In this document: one piece after another, positions 11,721 through 22,874 of the stretch
Layout: every line of letters starts with the position of its first letter
Position numbering within the stretch: position 1 is the stretch's first letter
DNA from: Alloascoidea africana
Lineage: Eukaryota; Ascomycota; Alloascoideomycetes; Alloascoideales; Alloascoideaceae
Assembly (NCBI GenBank): GCA_030581615.1
Contig: JAKTTT010000018.1
Span: forward strand, 248,001-312,000
Direction of reading: 5' to 3'
Length of the DNA: 64,000 bases
Program-made: the position numbers and the translations under genes
The notes under the pieces: generated by a model
Database searches by the model: none
The model's input: the letters and a program-made list of their open reading frames with translations, nothing else
What the model was told of the DNA's origin: nothing

Positions 11721-11822
11721 GGCGGGCACCTCTTGGTGCTCATAGACAGAATAACGAGGGCGTCTGGGGATTGGGCTCCACTGACCCGTGTGCGTGTGCT
11801 CTGCCCGCTACAGGCACAATGA
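11606..11822 (+). pseudogene. Fragment resembling a Ulp1-type (C48) cysteine protease domain
   Basis: The plus-strand open stretch reads NHWVLLVMDKPSST twice, then LYEFNSLGQTGG and LLVLIDRITRAS. The HWVLLV-D-x(4)-L-EFNSL pattern matches the catalytic-histidine segment of Ulp1/SENP SUMO proteases (HW-LLV-D-----I-Y-DSL). No catalytic cysteine segment (Q-D-CG) follows, so this is only a scrap. Ulp1-like domains are carried by several fungal DNA transposon groups as well as host genes. Here it abuts the retroelement integrase and has been rearranged into a palindrome. Family assignment is tentative. Confidence 0.4.
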
Positions 11823-12479
11823 GAGAAAAACTCTTCTCAAATTTTCTCCATAGTCGCTTCCAGAATGTCTCGGTTTCAATCGAGAAAAATCAACCCAAAG
11901 GCTCGAAAAGTTTGAGTGTGCCCCTCTCGGACGAGTAAGAGGAGTATGGGTGTTTACATAGTAAGTACTTTAGGCACAGTAATATAAACGATAAAAAAAA
12001 CATCAAAAAAGAAAGACTCTTCTTATATAGACTGAACTATGTAGCAACCGTGGTACGAATGTCTTGCTCGTGTACCATACCGAACGTGGTAAAGCTGGCT
12101 TGCTTGTAAGGTTGGTTTGCTTGTATAATGAATCATATCATTATAACAGGTTCAGAGCCGTTCATATATAGACTATTCGGAGAATTTAAAGTATAAAAAA
12201 ATGTAATGAGGCAAGATAGTGTAGTTTAGAATCTAATAAATAACATAGCCTGATTCAAATTTATCCATTATAAATGACCCTCTTTGTAAGTAACGTAGTT
12301 CAACACTTATTCATTTTTTCAATTTTTCAACTTAACGAACGCCACAGAAAAAAGTCCATCGCTATATTACATGCAGACACTTGGAAAATAGACTCAAAGT
12401 AATACGATAATAGAAAGCAAAGCGTCTTATCTCGAGCATTCTGGTAGTAATATGGCGTAAATATGATGAAACATATTCT
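11823..12479. other. Repeat-derived spacer
   Basis: No coding content. AT-rich, with a TATATAGAC-containing stretch (about 12016 and again near 12166) that resembles decayed LTR sequence but shows no matched partner in the window. Confidence 0.35.
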
Positions 12480-13620
12480 TGAGTAAACAGAATCGCAGGC
12501 CAATTCAAGTTTAATTAGTATAAGGTGGTACCGTCATTAGGAAACAGTGAAAAATGCAATTAAAAAATCGTTTTTTTGAAGAGAAACACAAAGTCTGATT
12601 ACCTGTGTGTCATGATGATGGCTGAACCACGAGCAGTTTCCCGTAATCAGGCTTTTATATAAATACTCTATTACATATTTACTCTCTTTTAATTGACTTT
12701 TACTTTTGATTGATATACTATAATTTGCTTAGACCTACACCGTCGGATCTACAGATTCAATAGTCTGGCTTTCATCTGTCCTACACCAACAGTTGCAGAC
12801 TCACACCTTGTAGATATATCAAGAACTCGAACTCAACCAAAACTCATGGCAAGGATACCAAGACATCCTGCACATCAACCTTCAACAATGAGTGCACCAT
12901 CTGAAACCAACAAGTATCAGATTGACAATCTTCAGACTTGTCTAGACAGCATGTAAGAGAAGATCTCCAAGGAAATCAGTCAACTCCGTCTAGAGACGAC
13001 TGCTCGATTGGAGAAGATTGAGAATGAAGCTGAACTGGCAAAAGAAGCAATTGAGAGTATTCAAGATCTATCCAATCAACGAGTACTTTCCCAGGGGTGA
13101 TCAGGGAAATCGTCGTGACTCGAGAATCACAACTGTTACGGGTTCCGATAGCTTACACTTTGTGCTTAAAGGAACGCTATAGATTTCAAAGAAACAATGA
13201 CATTCCGGTTTGTGCCTAGGAATGAAAAGTAAACACAAAGTGAAATGCAAAGGAGCCATAAAAAGCTAAATAGGACTTAGAAAACCATATAAGAGGTTGG
13301 CTTATCCCTCGAGAAAAGACGAGGGAAGAGTTGATCGTGAATCAACAAGTGTTTCTGATAACTAACTCTGTAATCACCTGGTCCTTACCCAACTCCGGAA
13401 AACGCCCTTTCAATATATGCTTCTGAGATATTTTCTAGAGCAGTTACCAACATATTGAAGGAGTAGCTTGATTTCTCTAAAATTGAGCTAGAAGATGCTT
13501 TTATCTTTGATTGTTTAATCGAACACCACACTAAACGCCCAACCTCTGTTTATCAAGCCTTGGAACATGCAAAGTTCCATGTCAACTTTGAGAGTCGTTG
13601 CCCTTTCAGCCGCGCGGCAA
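12480..13620 (+). mobile_element. Second LTR-retrotransposon fossil: LTR-like leader plus gag remnants
   Basis: A promoter-like stretch with a TATA box (TTTTATATAAATAC near 12652) is followed from about 12840 by a gag-like beginning. Its peptide is Q/S-rich, then a coiled-coil segment (LETTARLEKIENEAELAKEA). Further gag-like sequence appears at about 13440-13620 (ELEDAFIFDCLIEHHTKRP, then HAKFHVNFESRCPF). It lies downstream of the pol pieces in the same direction, so it is a separate insertion or a rearranged copy, not a simple continuation. It is broken in several places. No pol follows it. Confidence 0.55.
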
Positions 13621-14510
13621 AGTGATTAATTGGGTTAAATTCTGACTAAATCTGAAGAGAAAGCCAAAATAAGACAATAACTCCGTAACTATGGTTGAAA
13701 GATTTGGGTGAACTATTTAGCGTTTGATCGCAAAGAGAGAAGTTGGTCCATGGCTTCTCAGTTCGCGTTGATTTGTTTGTTCCGCTCCAAACAGAAACTA
13801 CCACCATCCTAGTAAATATATTCGTCAGAATTCCCTTTTGATCAACTGGGTAACAGCTTTAAGAGCATCTTTGTCTTCTTTCTTTTTCTCTTAAAACATG
13901 CTCTATCAACAGACACATCTTAAATGGGCCTTATCTGCCGTTTCAACCAATATCAGACTTTATTCCGGAAAGCCATGCTTATATAAATGTGTACCCACCT
14001 TTACCATGTAATGGAATATCCTTCCTTGGCTTTTGTTGGGAGTATTAAAGTAAAACTTTCCTTATGAATCCTTTTTTTAACAGCAATATCTATAATCATC
14101 GGTAATTGAGCAGATGCATTATCTTTTCTCAGTTCTCATTGAGTCTACTTCCCAACATTCAGACATTCTACATTTACAGATCGGGCCCTAAATACATCTG
14201 GCATTTGCATTCAGCACAGAATCTGGCCCATTTGCATGCAGACCCAGGACGACGATGAGTTAAGCAGTACCTTCCTGCTCCCAGCTGACAGGATCTCATG
14301 GAGCAGTTCTGCTTTTCTCGTCCGAACTGGAGCCATGGCATGTCCAACCTGTTTAATTATAATAAAATCAATCTCTACGCCTTTTCGGCTTCGCTTGACG
14401 TAAGAAAAAAAGAATAAGAAAAAAAATTCTCCCAATCGCAAAAAGGTTCAGTTCACCAACTTCCTGTGTACCCCCTGGATTCGACACCGGAAGCCACCAC
14501 CACAACGATT
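13621..14510. other. Intergenic stretch and promoter of the Myb-like gene
   Basis: The retroelement relic fades out at about 13620. The rest is AT-rich with no gene recognised. The last 100 bases before 14511 are A-rich on the plus strand and probably form the 5' leader of the Myb-like gene. Confidence 0.5.
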
Positions 14511-15434
14511 ATGAACTCCAACCTTCCTGCTACCGCGGCGCCTTCCATTCAACTGGCGCTTCCCATTCCTCCTCTTGCTACCGCCCAGCCTCATCCAAAT
14601 GCTTTGGTAGTTCAGCAGCCACAACGCGTCAAGAAGAAGTCGAAATACACGAAAGAGCAAGATGACTTGATTTTGAGCCTGAAGAAGCAAAGCAAGTCCT
14701 GGGTGGAGATAGCTGAGAAGGTCAATTGCCCCAATTTTTTGGCAGCGCGTAATAGATATCAGGTACTTATTGGCCAACAGGGGGGAGGCGCCGTCGCTTG
14801 GAGCTATGAGGACACCATCGGATTACAGTCTTTGCTCGATAAGGGAGAGAAGGAAAAGTGGAAGTTTATCGCCACTGAGTTGACCAAAGTGACTTCCAAA
14901 CGTTTTACAGATGTCCAATGCAGAGAAATGATCAGACAGCTTTTCACTAAAGATCCTTCATCTTTCGGAGTGACAATCTCTGTGGTTCCCACCCAGCCTC
15001 CTTCGAACATTAACTCTATGCCTCTTGGTGGCTCTCAGGTCCAACGAAACCAAATGGGGAGCGGTTTCCAACAGCTTCCTCCTAGTACAAGTCATGGTTA
15101 TGATGTGAATGACTACGCAAGGATTCCCAGGCAAGCCGATGACAGTTACAGCAACATGATGAGTCCGAACCAGGGCAACCTTCAAACAACAGGTATTGAT
15201 TCACAGAGTTCATCCATTCCTACACCTCGATTTGGCGGTGTTCCTAGAGTAAATGCCCCAGTTGCTGGAGCCAACCCCATAGGTTCTCGAGGGGCTGGCA
15301 GCAGCAGCAACAATAATAATAACAATCCAAATGCCGCTTTATCAGGACAAACTAGCCAGCCAAATTTTAGTTTTGGAGGCAGAGACAACTACATTGGGAG
15401 CTCGATTCTCAATAACGGAGAAAGAAAAAAGTAA
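14511..15434 (+). CDS. Myb/SANT-like DNA-binding protein, unassigned
   Basis: 307 aa from the first in-frame ATG; codons upstream are open but lack an ATG. Residues 1-40 are A/P/T-rich. A basic patch (QRVKKKSKYTKEQDD) opens a Myb-like helix bundle (about 45-90: TKEQDDLILSLKK, SWVEIAEKVNCPNFLAARNRY). A second related unit follows (about 98-160: WSYEDTIGLQSLLDKGE, KWKFIATELT, FTDVQCREMIRQLF). The C-terminal 140 residues are disordered, rich in S/N/G/Q, with a short poly-N run. Two divergent SANT-type repeats suggest sequence-specific DNA binding in the nucleus. I do not recognise the orthologue; the synteny context makes Dot6/Tod6-type factors worth comparing, but the repeats do not look close to them. 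Confidence 0.75.
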   Translation: MNSNLPATAAPSIQLALPIPPLATAQPHPNALVVQQPQRVKKKSKYTKEQDDLILSLKKQSKSWVEIAEKVNCPNFLAARNRYQVLIGQQGGGAVAWSYEDTIGLQSLLDKGEKEKWKFIATELTKVTSKRFTDVQCREMIRQLFTKDPSSFGVTISVVPTQPPSNINSMPLGGSQVQRNQMGSGFQQLPPSTSHGYDVNDYARIPRQADDSYSNMMSPNQGNLQTTGIDSQSSSIPTPRFGGVPRVNAPVAGANPIGSRGAGSSSNNNNNNPNAALSGQTSQPNFSFGGRDNYIGSSILNNGERKK

Positions 15435-15819
15435 ACCTATAGTTTCATTTTCATTTTCATTTTCATATTCATTTTCATTTTTGTTGACTTTGATTTTTGT
15501 GTGAGTTATGTTTCCTATTGTTCTCCTCTGCTTTTGTTTTTTGTTGTTTTGTTTACGCCCAAAGCATTGCCAGTTATATGAAAGGACCTTTGTAAAATTG
15601 ACCAACCCTTAGATTCAACAGAACAGAAAGCCCGCGGTGAAGCAGTAAATGTTTGACATCATCTCATGTTGGAGGTTAACCTTCCCAGGACCAGATGTAC
15701 GCTTGATCCCGCAAATATCAGCACGGTCACTCCTTACACCTCGAATGCCGGCACACTAACAGTTTTTCTCAGCAACGAGTGGCCAAACATTTTTCAGAGC
15801 CAACCCACATAATTCAAGA
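15435..15819. other. Intergenic, 3' flank with (ATTTTC)n repeat
   Basis: Starts with about six units of an ATTTTC hexamer (15446-15480) just after the Myb-like stop codon, then T-rich sequence. The right half must hold the promoter of the SR-protein gene. No other feature seen. Confidence 0.7.
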
Positions 15820-16784
15820 ATGACCGAGAGCGACCGTTCTGGTGTGTATTTTCAGGAAAAATCTGAATATTATCAATTACATTATTGTTGCATCTATTAA
15901 CAACGCGATTGCGTTCAGTGAGCCCTGACCGAGTTGAGAGACGCGTTTCAGACGAAGAGGAGGAGCAAAAGAGATTTGAGCGTGACGATGACCTCCATGA
16001 TGCAAGAATGAGCGATCAAAACGAGCACGATCGCGATCATGATCGCGACAATGATCAAGATAACGATGACTACGAGTACGGCCGAAGAGAAGAGTATGAT
16101 GATGGGGATGAAGGACGAAGACCACCATTGTCACCTCCAAAAGGGCCACGCAAGGATGCAAATACAAACAATGATGGCACTAATTTGTTTGTGACTGGTC
16201 TGTCTCATTCTATCTCAGAGGATGAATTAGCTGATTTGTTTTCCAAGTACGGGCAAGTGATCAAGTGTCAATTGATGGTTGATCGCTTCACTCGTGAATC
16301 TAGGGGATTTGCTTTTGTAGATATGGCAGATGTTGAGAGCGCTGATAGTGCTGTTGACGCACTGACTGGATTTGTTTTAGCTGGGAAGTCCCTTGTCGTT
16401 GAAAAGGCAAGGAGAAAGAGACCTAGGTCTCCGACTCCAGGAAAGTACCTTGGCCATTCAATGTCGAGAGGCTCTTACCGTGATCAGTATCGTGGGGGAA
16501 GATCTCGGTATGACGATTACGGTCGTCGTCCGCGATATTCTGACCGTGGTGATCGGTACCGCGATCGTGGCCCTCCCCGTGAAAGGCGCTATCGTGATGA
16601 GTATGACGATTTTTATAGGAACCCACCGAGAGATTACCAAGAACGCGAAAGATATCATCGACGTTCATCACGCTCACCACCCGGAGCTTCAATGGATGAC
16701 GAGCGCTATCGATATGAACGGGACAGATACCCTTCAGAATATGGTAGGTCAAGTGGTTACCGCGACAGAGGTGACTATCATTAA
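15820..16784 (+). CDS. Tra2-like SR splicing factor (one RRM with RS/RD/RY-rich tails)
   Basis: Exon 1 (15820-15841) encodes MTESDRS. A 77-base intron (GTGTGT donor, TTAAC branch, TTCAG acceptor) precedes exon 2 (15919-16784), giving 295 aa. An acidic N-terminal tail with alternating D/R/H residues leads to one canonical RRM at about residues 95-175, with RNP2 LFVTGL and RNP1 RGFAFVDM. A linker SPTPGKYLG follows, then a long RGG/RY/RD-rich tail. This is the architecture of Tra2/SRSF-type factors, which bind exonic enhancers and recruit the spliceosome. The linker after the RRM resembles that of metazoan Tra2 (RSxTPxxYxG). Baker's yeast has no true Tra2, so its presence fits an intron-rich genome. 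Confidence 0.88.
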
Positions 16785-19568
16785 AAGAGAAGTTAGTATT
16801 GATCGGTAGAGCAAACAGCAAGTAGATGCTGGTGTAATGAATTGACAAGCCCCGTATTTTACTTTCTAAGGCCAGATACGAATTGTAGTAGATTACAAGA
16901 TCAAACACGCACACAAACGAGAAAAAAAAAAGATAAAGAAAAAAAAAAAATCAAGAATCAAACCAAAGAACTATTTGTCAAATCATAATTTACAAGATCC
17001 TACACTAATACAGCTTTTGACACGACCCTGCAAATTGACAGTTTGTTAAAAGGGTGCTGTACATAATTTGGTGTCTGTCAGGAGCGTACGCGTATTTCAT
17101 GCCAAATTGTAGTCCCGATGTATTAATCAAAGAATGGGCGCAATTGCTTCCATAGAGCTTATAGGGTATATAGTTTTTGGTTTGATATAGTGATGGATTA
17201 TGCCGTAGCTCTCGCAGTGGAAAGGCTTTGTGCAAGGTTTTTTGACAATCCTTGAAGACCAAGGAGCCTTGGGCTTCATAGCTGGGAAACCATTAGTTTT
17301 TATGGTTCTTCATGTGTCAAAACAGGATCTAAATTCCGCTCGCTATGCGAAGAGAATGGGATTTAGATCTGGTTTATAGGCCATGTCTCACAACACAAGA
17401 ATAAAGTGTGGGTAACTGTTAGTGGCCCTTTGAGAAAAAGGTAGTCCCTTGTTGACATTATACGGTAAGGTGTGAGACCTGCCACTAAGGTGTAAATCGT
17501 GGAAGCTATATGCCATTTTCACTATCTTTGCTCTTATTATTATTGTGGAGAGATTTTTCTTATTAAATGCATTTCTTTCAGAAATCTGTGTTTGCGTTTC
17601 GTCACTGTTTTGATTTGCCAAGAGCGCTACCAAAAAGAGACAGAAAAGAAAAGATCCTCGTCAAATTTAGATATCACTAGCTGATAGATACACCAAAGAC
17701 ACGAAAACTTTGTTGATGGTGTTTCTTTTATCTCAATATCTCTAAATCCTAGGACTTGCTAGGACCAAACTCTGTAACAATTCAATGGGTTTTCCTAACC
17801 AGCATTTTTATTTCTTTCGGCTTTCACCTTTGCTCTTCCCGGTCCAATACTGTCCCCCTGCAGAGACCAAACAGACACAGACAGGTCTAATTAATAATGA
17901 GAATGTACTCTGCCTTTTGTCACAGAACAAATCGTGCCTAGCAATTCTCTTTTGAATCGAAACATGATGTATACCTCCAAGTCAAGGTCTTTCCCAAGTT
18001 TGAACCAAAGTTGAGCTGATGTGAAATTGATTGGCCTGAACTTGTTTTGGATTTGGTTTTTGTTTTATCATCAAAAACAAGGAATAGACCTTGCGAGATG
18101 GGAGAATTACTCAATTATATGTGCACACACCAGTGTCAGCAAATCCCAATGTTCCAATTCTGGTTGCATCGGGACACAAGAGTGGTGGTGATAGTACAAC
18201 CAGAACTTCCTATCCGATTCCTAATTCACCTCTGCATACTGGTGAAAAAGAAAAAAAAAAACACACAACAACCAAAAAATACGGAAAAGCGGCATCAGAT
18301 CATACACAAGACGCGATTTCAATTATTAACTAGCCGAATTGACTGACTTGTACTATGGTGAGAGAAAGCGTTCTCAGACAAGTTAGCCCATACACAGACA
18401 CTGGACATGGGATTTCTAAAGTTTATCCCTGTCCAATTATCAACAAGACCTTGTTGTCTGATAATTGCAATGAGGGTTCATATCTTTTCCTGCAAGATCC
18501 TTGGGAACTCTTGTGACAGCTCTGGCGGTAAAAAGAGCATAACCATCGGGCCAAACGAGACGCATAAACTTGTGGATTGAACCCTGTGTGCTGTATGGGA
18601 AACTCTTTAAACCTTACCTAATTGACAAATTAAACTGAGACGTTTTGGAAGCTTTTCAAGTAACATAATGGGGGAATTAATGGTAATAGACTACTACACT
18701 TTAATTAAGCTACATCTTGAACAAAACTCAACCTTTAATTAACAATTCCCAGCCTATGTAATGTGTGGAATTCCAAAGGTGTGAGCACAGACAAACTGCA
18801 AAGTTCTTGTGTGCTAGTACTTTTAGTCGTAAATTAAACAACCGGGTTAGCACAGATGTAGCAATAGAAATAGAACGTAGTCATCGGTTTTCAAGTGAAT
18901 ATTAATTGGAGGATGCTGTAGTTCCATGATTGAAATTCTCGACTAACCGGGGACGCAACATTGCGTTCAACAGTTGGTATTAAACCTGAAATTAAGGAAA
19001 GACTTGCGCGCACCTTTGGACTTCCAAATCAGGGACATGCTCCCATGGGTAAGATTACCCGAACTATATGGAGAAGATGGTAGTGGGGGATTCAATCCTG
19101 TGCCTTCATGCTAGCGGGTAGGATTTGATGGTAGTCCACTTTTGTCGCTAACTATTAACGCGCGTTACACAAAAGCAAAGGACATTTTTTATCTCGTTCG
19201 ACATAAAGAGATGGAATTGTTCCATATTGTCCTGTTGCTTCACCACTGAATGGAATTGGACATATGAGATAAGGATTATGAACTGTGAGAGGAGGGTATG
19301 GGGGAAGAAAGGGCCCGGATCCAAACCTGTTTCCACATTGATCCAGAGCGTCGCTGCGGTGGCCCACTATAGAATATTTCCTCTATCACTAAGCAAGCAA
19401 TTGGTACACAAAGTCTAATTGGTGGGTTTTTGAATTTCGCCCTAACTATAATCCCATCATCCTACTGGAGACTAACAGCCCGGCATGGGACCTCTGAACT
19501 CAGAGATGGACAGGCGATAGAGAACAGACAACTCCTATCGCATCACACACAAAGAGCAGTGCTTGTCA

Positions 19569-19606
19569 GAGCTTGAGCTTGAGCTTGAGCTCAGCTTCAG
19601 CTTCAG
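19569..19606. repeat. (GAGCTT)n / (CAGCTT)n hexanucleotide repeat
   Basis: Three to four GAGCTT units merge through GAGCTCAGCTTC into CAGCTT units, about 300 bases upstream of SFP1. Simple repeat; GAGCTC and AGCT give it local dyad symmetry. Confidence 0.85.
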
Positions 19607-19766
19607 CAAGAGGCCGAATGAGGTCCACTCTGTGCCCCAGAGCCGGACACAAATATGAAAAAATCAAAAAAAACGGCGGAGACCGGCCGGCGGCGCATAT
19701 GCTTTTGCTTCTGTGCGGCTCACCCAGAAGTTCCATAGCGCCTAAACAAATGGGCCGGCTCCATAA

Positions 19767-19773
19767 TATATAA
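19767..19773 (+). promoter_or_regulatory. TATA box of SFP1
   Basis: TATATAA, 135 bases upstream of the SFP1 start codon, followed by a CT-rich stretch (about 19800-19860) where transcription probably starts. Confidence 0.55.
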
Positions 19774-19907
19774 TACGCTGCCTTCCCAACACAACTCTCT
19801 TCCCCCCCTTCCTCTTCTCTTCTCATCTCTCTCTTAAGCCCCAACACTGTTTCATCTGAGAGGACCAGCAGCTCTCAGGTTGGCCTTCCTTTACACAAAC
19901 AGAAACC

Positions 19908-21222
19908 ATGCAGGACGTACAGTCTCATCAATACGCATTAGAAGGAAACCTTTTCAGCACACTGGGGTTGCCAGATAACTCCAGTTCTGGTTCCAGTTCC
20001 AGTTCCAGCGTGCAAGCTCATGGTCATGGTCGCTCAAAGCCTATAGACATCAAAAATTACAACCAAAGCAGTAGCAATGGTTCCTCCTCTGGAAACATAA
20101 AGCTTGGAAGAGAATCGATTGCACATTCCTACGGTATTGGTGGTGTTAGTTGGGGACACACTACTAGCGTGGGCAGTTGGATTCGTGGAGACGAGTAGGT
20201 AGATGATTATGTCTTGCTTTTTTTTTTTTTTTGTTGACTTTACTAACTGGATGTATAGTCAACCTTTGATGGATCTGACGATAGATCAGAATGGTGAAAG
20301 TGTGCGACACTCTTACTCCCAATCTCCAATTCTTACCCCTTCGTATTTGCCAAACTTAGAGACTCGGTATTGCAGGAACTACAGCTGCTGTGGTACAGTT
20401 TTGTCAAATTTACATGACCTTTTACGGCATTATGAAGAGACACATCTTAGCATGGAGTTCGGGAATGATGATGCAGACGCCATGGTTGAGTGCAAGCAGC
20501 GAAAAAATGACAAATTACGAGCAGCAGACACATCTCCGACTCTGGGCTCCATAAGACCGTCCTCGAAGACCTCGGGACTGTTGCTGAAAAATGCAACAAA
20601 GGACTATTCGTACGGTGCGACGCAGTATAACAGCGATGAAACTGTTTCGACAAATGACATTTTCTATTTCCCTCGAAAACAGTCTTCTGGAAAACTGAGA
20701 TCGATGGATTTGTGTATTCTGGGTGGCACTAACGAGTCCCTGTTGGGAAATGGCTCTGGTATCGACCGCAATGGTGAAATTTCGATAGACTTCGATATGG
20801 ATATGGACATGGACATGGAAATGGAAATGGATCTGGATATGCCTCAAGATCGCCGCCAGCGACACCAGAGTTCCGAATCTGGAGTTGATGAAGAGAACAC
20901 AGGATGTATCAGCAATCCAGCAAGAACGTTGTACGTCTTGGAAAAGGCAGAAAACAGACCTTTCAAGTGCATGGTCATTGGTTGCAGTAAGAGCTACAAG
21001 AATATGAATGGCTTAAAATACCACCGTATCCATGGCCATCAGGGCCAGAGACTCCACCTAAATGAGGATGGAACGTATTCTGTGATTGATCCCAAATCAA
21101 ACTGTCCATTTCCTGAGGGAACGGACATTGAAAAGGACAAGCCTTACCGATGTGAAATTTGTGGTAAGAGATACAAGAACATGAATGGACTAAAGTACCA
21201 CAGAGGCCATTCCCATCACTAG
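19908..21222 (+). CDS. SFP1: C2H2 zinc-finger regulator of ribosome biogenesis, Sfp1
   Basis: A TORC1-controlled transcription factor for ribosomal-protein and ribosome-biogenesis genes. Exon 1 (19908-20194) joins exon 2 (20259-21222) across a 64-base intron with GTAGGT donor, long T tract, perfect TACTAAC branch point and TATAG acceptor, giving 416 aa. The N-terminus is S/G/N-rich. A split C2H2 unit (CRNYSC ... LLRHYEETH) lies mid-protein, as in Sfp1. An acidic D-M hexapeptide run follows. The C-terminus has the diagnostic pair of fingers FKCMVIGCSKSYKNMNGLKY and YRCEICGKRYKNMNGLKYHR, linked by the LHLNEDGTYSVID segment that fungal Sfp1 proteins share. The protein ends just after the last finger, as in the family. 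Confidence 0.95.
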
Positions 21223-22601
21223 TGGCGTCGCGTGGCTAATTCACCATTTGTGAAATTTCAGTCTTTTATCTTTTTTCTTTCATTTTTATTATTATTATTA
21301 TTTTATTTATTATTATTTTATTATTTTGTTTTATTTTGTTTCATTTCTCTTTTTTTACCACTTTTCTCCCCTTTTTTCACCTGGCTTTTTTTTTTTTCTG
21401 GCTCCTTGTGTATTACGGATTCATTCTGGTCGTTGACTTTCGCATTCACCTTCGTCCCATTTCAGCGTACACACACGTTAATATTCGCTCTTTACTTTAC
21501 GATTTGCGCGACTCTTGACGTTTTTCTCGTGCATTATTGGCCCAAGCGCTCTATCTTGTATATATCCATTTTTTGACAACCATGCTGTGGTAGAGCCCCC
21601 AAAACAAAACAAAAAATCACAAGAAAACGATGAGGTTCTTCCTTCGTTACCATTTTTTTTTATTATTATTATTAGGACGTTGTCTTTTTATGTCGTTTAG
21701 CAGTAGGGCTCTTTGTTTGTAATCATTTTTTTGGCATAAAGATTTTGTCTTGTTATTAACTAACTCTTTTGATCTTGGTTTCATTTTTTTGGCGCTGTGA
21801 CTTTGTTCAGCAACCAACTATTTCTATTCTTCACTAGAAACAATCTAAATTACTGACTTTTTTCTCCCCCCAAAAACTCGATCTAGTTTTATCACATTGT
21901 TTTTTATGGAAGGTGGGGACTATTAGTTTTAATCCTGAGAAATATGTAGGCAGATAAGAAACGTTATTCTTTTTGAATTGGACCAGACTACAAACACCTT
22001 TCCTCTTTTGTACTACTAGTAACAGATTTTGTCCATCTGTCTCAAAAGCGCATGATCCCCAGACCTTAACAGAAAAAAAATACAAATAAAAGCATGTCGA
22101 TCTTTTCTCTGCTTCGTGGTGATGTTAAGATAAAACAGAACACAACAACGAATTGCGCTGTTCATTCTGGTTTTGACCGACTACAAGAACTAGCTAGGGA
22201 ACCAGTCGATGAAATCGGAACTTAAATCTTAAATGAGCATGAAATGGATAGACTGCGTGGGACGATGAATCGCACATAGCGCTCTCTGCATTTCACAGTT
22301 GCGTGTAAGAGTATTATACTCAAACAATAATCGACTGAACCCACAAAAATTCAGGGTGAAATCGAATATTTCTAGAATTATAGATTTTATTTTGGAACAA
22401 TGAGAGCAAAACTTTTAGAAAAATCTATATTGATTGAGAAAACAAGAACATGAAGGTAACAACAATTCATTATAACATTAGACAAAATGGTATTGTGTGT
22501 GACATTAAAAGTGAAGAGATATTTTTTTACAAGGCCATTGAAAATGCACATATGTAGATGAGCCCCAGGGAAGTGGGACAATTTATGAGTAGCTATAGGA
22601 G
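21223..22601. other. Intergenic, T-rich SFP1 3' region
   Basis: The first 500 bases after the stop are extremely T-rich with (TTA)n runs at 21282-21325 and 21660-21674, likely a long 3' UTR and termination zone. The remainder up to 22601 shows no gene. Confidence 0.6.
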
Positions 22602-22874
22602 CTAGGCATGATGCAAAAGTTTAACATTGTTTGTCTTGCGACCAGTTGAGTGGACTGAATATAGAGGAACCGCAAAGGCAGATGTATCCTCAACGCCTGG
22701 ACCAGGGGACTTGGGTCTAGAGGTGACAGGTCTTAACTCTGATGACCTTGGGCGGCTTGCACTCTCTCTATGGGATGGATTAGAGGCAACTTTTGAAATA
22801 GATTCCTGGCGGCCTTCTTTTTCCGATCGTGCTTTGGACAATTTTGGTTTTGGGGTTGAGAAGCAGTTACCCAT
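22602..22874 (-). CDS. Small protein with predicted N-myristoylation and palmitoylation signal
   Basis: From the ATG at 22874 the product is 90 aa starting MGNCFSTPKPKLSK. Gly2 with Ser6 fits the N-myristoyltransferase consensus (MGxxxS/T), and Cys4 fits dual acylation, as in Vac8- or G-alpha-type N-termini. The rest is basic and S/P/R-rich (RPRSSELRPVTSRPKSPGPG), then a more hydrophobic end (AFAVPLYSVHS ... NNVKLLHHA). An in-frame ATG 33 bases upstream would bury the signal, so I prefer the inner one. I do not recognise the family. A conserved membrane-anchored small protein is plausible, but a chance open frame is not excluded. Confidence 0.5.
   Translation of the reverse strand: MGNCFSTPKPKLSKARSEKEGRQESISKVASNPSHRESASRPRSSELRPVTSRPKSPGPGVEDTSAFAVPLYSVHSTGRKTNNVKLLHHA

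Larger units (their letters stand above)
16785..19907. other. Long upstream region of SFP1, about 3.1 kb
   Basis: No gene found. Contents include an A-rich tract (16920-16951), an imperfect hairpin at 17325-17371, a hexanucleotide repeat at 19569-19606 and a TATA element at 19767. The last 150 bases before SFP1 are strongly pyrimidine-rich on the plus strand, typical of the leader of a highly expressed gene. Large 5' regions are common for growth-control transcription factors. Confidence 0.5.

Noticed and set aside
17325-17371. Imperfect inverted repeat GGATCTAAATTCC ... GGGATTTAGATCT
   Set aside because: Isolated short dyad with no terminator, transposon ends or RNA family signature; kept only as a note in the intergenic entry.
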